Of a stretch of 7,782 bases of DNA, positions 1-6,200 are shown piece by piece. The DNA comes from Candidatus Zixiibacteriota bacterium. GTDB taxonomy: Bacteria; Zixibacteria; MSB-5A5; GN15; FEB-12. The position numbers and the translations under genes are program-made. The stretch's first letter is position 1, and every line of letters begins with the position of its first letter. The stretch is from assembly GCA_022564135.1 (NCBI GenBank), contig JADFLZ010000088.1, positions 1 through 7,782 on the forward strand. Reading direction: 5' to 3'. Under the pieces are notes generated by a model. It had not been told where the DNA came from. It ran no database searches and saw nothing but the letters and a program-made list of their open reading frames with translations.

Positions 1-173
1 TAAAAATAGTAATCGGCGGACCTTACGGACTCGACGACAGCATACTAAAACAAGCAAACGAAGTCTGGTCATTATCCGGACTCACGTTTTCTCATCAAAT
101 TGTAAGAATAGTTTTGCTGGAGCAGCTTTTTCGCGGCTTTTCGATTCTGCATGGCAGAGCTTACCACAAGTAA
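1..173 (+). CDS. rlmH: RlmH C-terminal fragment, 23S rRNA pseudouridine-1915 N3-methyltransferase (5' end outside window)
   Basis: Reading codons from base 3 gives 56 residues and then TAA at 171-173; the start lies left of the window. The fragment carries the C-terminal signature of the RlmH (YbeA) family of SPOUT methyltransferases. The glycine-rich IVIGGPYGL stretch comes first and is part of the knotted S-adenosylmethionine site. It is followed by WSLSGLTFSHQIVRIVLLEQ, then LFRGFSILHGRAYHK at the very end, matching the family ending in which a Tyr-His lies just before the C terminus. RlmH is a cytoplasmic enzyme of about 155 residues, so roughly a third is visible. By family knowledge it methylates N3 of pseudouridine 1915 in helix 69 of 23S rRNA on the 70S ribosome. 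The gene is convergent with the giant secreted-protein gene and has no visible functional link to it. No frameshift is seen. Confidence 0.93.
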   Translation, partial: KIVIGGPYGLDDSILKQANEVWSLSGLTFSHQIVRIVLLEQLFRGFSILHGRAYHK

Positions 174-254
174 CTGGAATGTCAGGATTTTGAGCAAAAA
201 AAAGCGCCCGCAAACAAGCACGCGGACGCTTTGAGGAAAGATAAGAGGGAAATC
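174..254. other. 81-bp intergenic gap between convergent stop codons
   Basis: The gap lies between the rlmH TAA (171-173) and the TAA of the giant gene (255-257 on the minus strand). Apart from the terminator hairpin at 196-232 it holds nothing recognisable: no open frame of useful length, no RNA gene and no insertion-sequence remnant. Promoters are not expected here, because both genes read into the gap. Confidence 0.85.
196..232 (-). terminator. Intrinsic terminator of the giant minus-strand gene
   Basis: Read on the minus strand, an 11-base arm AAAGCGTCCGC (232 to 222) pairs with GCGGGCGCTTT (211 to 201). There is a single G-U wobble and a 10-base loop. The hairpin runs straight into T residues, 8 Ts in a row at 203-196 including the stem's last three. 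It begins 22 bases after the TAA of the giant gene, where a rho-independent terminator should be. In the plus direction the same hairpin is followed by only three Ts and then GAGG, so it is a weaker terminator for rlmH. Confidence 0.88.
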
Positions 255-3200
255 TTATTTGAGCATCATCATCTTTCGAGTTCTCTTAAAATCGCCGGCT
301 TCGAGTCTGTAGAAATAAACTCCGCTGGCGACTTGATTTCCGGACTGGGAAGCGCCATCCCATAGCACCTCAACCATTCCGGTTTCGTTTGAACCGGATA
401 ACTGTTTAACCAGACTGCCGTTTACATTGTATATGTTTATCTTCCAGTCTGACTGCTCAGGCAGATAGAAACTTATATTAGTGCTGGGATTAAACGGGTT
501 CGGATAATTCTGATATAGTTCAAAGTCTGTTGGCAGTTCAATTTCACTGGAGCTTGACTTATAGGCCCGGCCATCTCCGTCTGCAAACTCGCTCTTAATA
601 AGTTCTGGCTGCTGGCCGCTTTCGAGCGACAGTTTTATTAACTGGCGATCGCCTGATTCAATGGTATTGCCTTTCATACTGAATACCAGAATGCGAAGTT
701 CGTCCCCGGCCAGGTGGTAGCGGAGATCCATATGTTCGGCATCTGCTGTCAGCTCAGGGACTATATTCGATTCTGAAGAATTAAGTTTGAATACCAGATA
801 AGCACCGCCGATACCATTGGAGGAATTAGAAAAAACGGTTACATCGTTCTTGTTGCGAACTAACTGCAACAGCAGTTCTTGATCATGAGGATTAAGTTTT
901 GGCACCGGGTCGGCATCGCCAAGAATAACTCTTATCAGCAAGACCAAATCAGCGACCGAAAGTGTGATACCATCGGCATTGACATCCGTTGCCGCAATCT
1001 GTCCGGGGACATTGACAGTAAAAGCGCTCAACCCATAAATGAAATAGTTGGTGAACACTACCGCATCTGCAACCTCATAAGGCACGGAGTTAAGGTTTAT
1101 ATCACCCCGGTCGTTAAAAGAGACCTGATCGAGTATACAAATACCTCCGTTAAAGAACTCAACACATCTTCTTGGTGCTGTCATAGCATCAGGATTTATG
1201 CAGGAATCGGGCGTACCCATGCCCTGCGGCCTGCTGCTTTCAGGATAACTTATGCTGTCTTCTTCGTCCCAGATTAAGATGCCTTCTCCGTTATAAATCT
1301 TGTTGTCGATGAACAGTTCGTTACCAGAGGGGTCACTAAAAATATTATCGCCGCAGTCGAACCAGATAAAGTTTATCGGCAAAAACAAGCCGCCAATGTT
1401 CTGGTTGTTGGAAACCTGAAATGTGATTTTTATAAATCTACCGTTAGGCGATAGCGCTTCGTCCGGCGGATGGGCCGCGCCGTTGTTGATATCGGCAATA
1501 CCGATGAACCGAATTGTTCCCGAAGGACAGGCGCTGCCGCAGGATGATGAGTTGAGCCTGTAAGTAAAGAACTCCCAGCTTTCTATTTCTGTTCCTTCTT
1601 TGGTGGCGTTGCTAAAGGACATCACCGTGGCATCATAACTGACCAGCAGATCAAAACCACCAATTTGACGATTTGTTTCTATGTTGATAAAAACATCATG
1701 CGTTCTTCCTACCGGAATACAATCACCCGGATCAATTACAAGCACTACACACTTATTACAGTCGGGGCCAGGCACAATTTCTACTGTAAATGAATCTACC
1801 ACCTGATTACAGCCGTCATCGACCTGGATGCAGAAAGTATATATGCCGTATACATTTGCGTCTGGCTCAAAACAGATCTGACCGCTGTCTAATGCGGCAA
1901 GTTCCAGTGTACCCGGGCCGCATATTTTTGTGATATTCAGAAGCGAATCATCTGTTGCAAAAATTCCGGGAATGCAAATCTGTCCGGTGTCAAAATCGCA
2001 GCGTTCAACAACTACAGCCTGTGGAAGAGTCAGAACCGGCGCTTCATCGACATTGACATTGATTGTTGTAACACAGCTGTCGATTCCGCAGACGCCCTGA
2101 GCATAAGTAATAACTTGAATAGTGCCATCCTGGCTGACGCTTACGCATACCGTACTATCTGTGAGGACAGCATTATCACTTACTGAAAGCTCGACACCTG
2201 TACCGGTAACAGATACCGGGAAGCAGATAGTGTTGCCGTCATTTAGACAGATGTTGGTGTCAATCTGGACAGGACAGCTAAGCACAGGCGGCTCCTGAAC
2301 CGTGACATCAAGGACGAATATGCAGGTGTCAGTTTTGCATTTTGCTTGGGCAACTACCATCACATCATAGACACCTGATACTTCCGAGAAAACAACAACC
2401 AGTCCCAAATCAGGGTTATAAAAGCCGTTTGGCTGGCCGTCTAAAAATACTGTTACGATTGCATCAAAAGGAGAAATTAGCACTGATACCGTGGCAGAAT
2501 CACCACTACAGACCGTTCGAGACTGCGTTCCGGAAGGACAGATAATACTTGAAAGTGATATCGAAATTCTTATTGCAGTAGTATCAGAGCCAATTGCACC
2601 ACAAGAATCGTAGGCGGTAAAGACAAGGTTGTACAAGCCCTGTGCCGGAGGAGTAAAGCAGTACTCATTGCCGGTCAAAAGGCCGTCCGGCCCAACGACG
2701 CTGTCTATATTATTGTCTGCGTCTGTTACTGTAAACGGCACGCAAATCTCAGGAATTATGCAGTCATCATAAGTTGTATCAGGAGCTGAGACTAATATCG
2801 GTGCCGAATTGGTATCGACTGTTATGCTGAATTCGCAAGTATCTACTCCGCATTCGCCGCTGCCAATAATAGTTAAATTATATGTTCCGGCTTCTGCCAC
2901 CGGCAGACAAACAAAATCGCCGGAAATAAAGGCCGGAGCATTTACGCTCAGAGTCTGTACCGAATTAGATTTTATAATCGGATAACAGAGTGTATCCGGT
3001 CCGCAGATGGTAACAAAGTCATCCGCCGGACAAATTATGTCAATTGAATCTACAATTGTAATATCAAAGTAAAGCTGGCAGCTCAAAGTGCTGCATGGCG
3101 AGTAGACGTTTAAATCGATAGTATAGAATCCGCTGGTGTCTGCCGGGAAAAATATCTCGCTTTCATCAAAATATCCAAAACTTGTAATAATACTATCAGG

Positions 3201-6200
3201 CTGCCCGGAAATGTCTATAAATCTGCTGACCACACCGGGGAAACATAAACTGATTATAAGGGTGTCCGAAGGACAGTCAAGGCCAATAGCCCGATCATTT
3301 TCTATGCTCAGGCACTTAGTCGTGGTGTCAGCCAGACCGCAGGAATCTGTGGCTATTACATCGATGCAATATAAACCAACCGTGTCTGTCGGCGTAAAGC
3401 AAATCTGCTGATTGGCAGCATCAAAATAACCTATCGATGGTACCACGCTGACGATGTTGTTTTCGCGGTCAAAAATATCAAGCGGCAGGCAGATTTCGCT
3501 AAATACACAAATTGTATAAATCGAATCCGATGCAGCAAAACTTATTTCGGGAGCTTGATTTATAATAACTGTAACAGCTATCTGAGCCGAGGCCTGAGCG
3601 CCGCATGAATCGGTTGCCGAAATAGTCAGGATATAAACACCCTCGGTATCTGCTGCAAAGCTAATCCGGCTGCTGATTGGCTCATAGGCGGCCCAGCTAT
3701 CAATATTTATTGTCTCAATATTATTGTCAGGGTCGCCGATTGCTACCGGGAAACTTATGGAATCCGGCCCACACAGTACAAAGCTGGTATCACCGGGCAA
3801 AAGAACTACTGGAGGCTGGTTGCACTCTACGTTGACAGTAAACTCACAGATTATAGTATCACAGGGCGTGATTGCTTTAACAATTATGCGGTTACGCAAA
3901 CCGCACTCAGCATAGAAGCAGATTTGATTATTTTCTGCGTCATACCAGGTTGCGATACCGCTGACTTCAATATCTACCCAGGCAGGAACTTCACCCAGAG
4001 GGAAACAAAGAGTTTCCGGCTGACAGATAAAGATGGAAGTATCATTCGGGCAGTTCAGGTCAACAAACTGGTCGGTAAGTACTGTGACAACAGCTGTATC
4101 GGCGGCTATTGCACCGCAGGAATCAGTCACAGAAGCTATGATAGTATAGGTTCCGCTGTCATACGGTACAAAACAAATTTCGCCGTTTGCATAATTTCCG
4201 AAATTAACCGAAATATCATTATCTGCAAACTGCTCTTCAAAGTCTGCGAACAGAAGCGGCAGGCAAATATATGCCGGACCACACAGATAAACGGTAGTGT
4301 CAGGCATTGCAACTTCAACGACGGGCGCTGTATTGAGCTTGATATCAAACCACAAGCTGTCTCTGGCTACGCGGCCACAAGAGTCGGTTATTTCAACAAT
4401 CAAGTAATCCGAAATGCTGCTGTCAATAGTGACGCAGAACAGATTGGTGATCGGGTCGAACTGTCCGTAATTGACCGTTATCGAATTGAAATTTGCAATA
4501 GTATCAGGGTCAATACAGATTTGGATCGGTTCACAAATAACGGCCGCAAAATCTTCACCAAGTTCTACGAAAGGTGCAGGCGGATTAGTAACTGTGACAT
4601 AGACAGTATCAGCAGCTTCCACTCCGCAGGAATCAATAGCATATACCCAAACCTCATAAGTTCCGGCAGTATCGGCGCTGAAACAGACGACGCCGTCCAA
4701 TAGTACAAAGTTTGTGGCTGTCGAAGAAATATTGTCGTCTTCGATTGTAACCGAAAGACAAATGCTATCGCCCGCACATATCTGGCGAGTTGTGTCCGGT
4801 CCAAGACTTACTATCGGCGGCGTATTAAGAGTAACGGTGACATTTATTGTATCAACACCTTCGGCACCGCAGGAGTCAACCGCTGTAACAATTATCTGGT
4901 AGACGCCCGAACTGTCCGCTATAAAGCAGAGGCTGTCCTGCCCGGCTACTAATCCAATATTGGAAACAATTACGTCTAAATTATTGTCAGGGTCACTTGT
5001 AGAAAAGCCAAAACAGATTTCCTGTTGGCTGCAACCTTCAACAGAGAAATCGGCGCCTAACTCTATTACAGGCGGCGAATTCATGATTACATTCACAATT
5101 ACCGTACAGGTGTCGCTGTTCAAACAACTGTCTATACATAAGATGGTCACTTCGTAGGTGCCGGAGCTGTCACCCGTAAGACAGATTATACTATCGTTAG
5201 CAACAGCGTTACCAGAGAGAACTTCAAATATCAACAAGTCGTTGTCAGGGTCGGTAGCTGAAACGGTAAAGCAAACCGAATCACCGCAGGAGAATAATGT
5301 CAGCGAAACATCCGAGCAGGTTATTGTCGGCTTCTCGTTAGTAATGACCGTAATTGAGATTGTCTCAGCCGAGCTTGATTGGCGATTAACTCCGTTCTCG
5401 CACAAATCCGAGACCTCATAAACAAACAGATAAGTTGCTGAATCGATATTATTCGGCGTGAAACAGTGCTGTCCGGAATTGGCTGTCAGCTGAGTAAACT
5501 GCCCCGGACCCTGAATCAGAGTAATTTGGAGTGAGTCGCCATCAGCATCAAAAGCAAAGACATCGAAACAAATTTCTTCTGTGCTGCATAGATTGATTGT
5601 CGTATCGAAAACAATTACCGCGGGCGCACCATTAAACACTATGGTATCGGAAACAGTGGCAGTATCGCTGCCGCAGCTGTTTGATACTGAGACAACAAAA
5701 CTATATACACCCGGGGTATCCGGCAGATAAGTGATCAGACCTGAAAGAGAATCAATAAAACCGGCTCCTGAGAGAAGTTCAAAAATTGTCGGGTCAGCAG
5801 CATCATTGGTTGCGAAAATATTGAGCTCTCTGTTGAACGTTTCTGCGCAATACTTGAATGAGAAGAACTGGTCAGCGATAGTCGGCGCTACACCGGCATC
5901 AATTATAACTCTGAAAGATGACTCGCAGAATTCTCCGCACTCATCGGTACAACGGAAAGTAACATCAATAGTATCATTCGCCTGCGGCGTATAGCACCAG
6001 AATCCGTTTTCTATTACACCGGGACCGCTGACGATTTCGCAGCTGACGAGATTGCCGTCAATATCTGTGCCGCCAACCGGCAGACAAATTTGCTCGGTAA
6101 CGCAGCTGGTAATAGTCGTATCGCCTATTAAATTACAAACCGGGGCAGAATTTGTATCTACTATTATGAGAGTCTGACAGGTATCGGATAGGCCGCAGGA

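Noticed and set aside
196..240. The hairpin as a fully bidirectional terminator serving rlmH as well
   Set aside because: On the plus strand the stem is followed by only three Ts and then GAGG, so efficient termination of rlmH there is not supported by sequence.
3924..4703. A 259-codon open frame on the plus strand
   Set aside because: It is antisense to repeats R12-R15 of the giant gene, has a low-complexity composition with no recognisable family, and comes from the biased codon pattern of the repeats on the other strand.
4136..4804. Short minus-strand frames at 4136-4348 and 4565-4804
   Set aside because: They overlap the giant gene in another frame, with no recognisable domains and no independent start signals.
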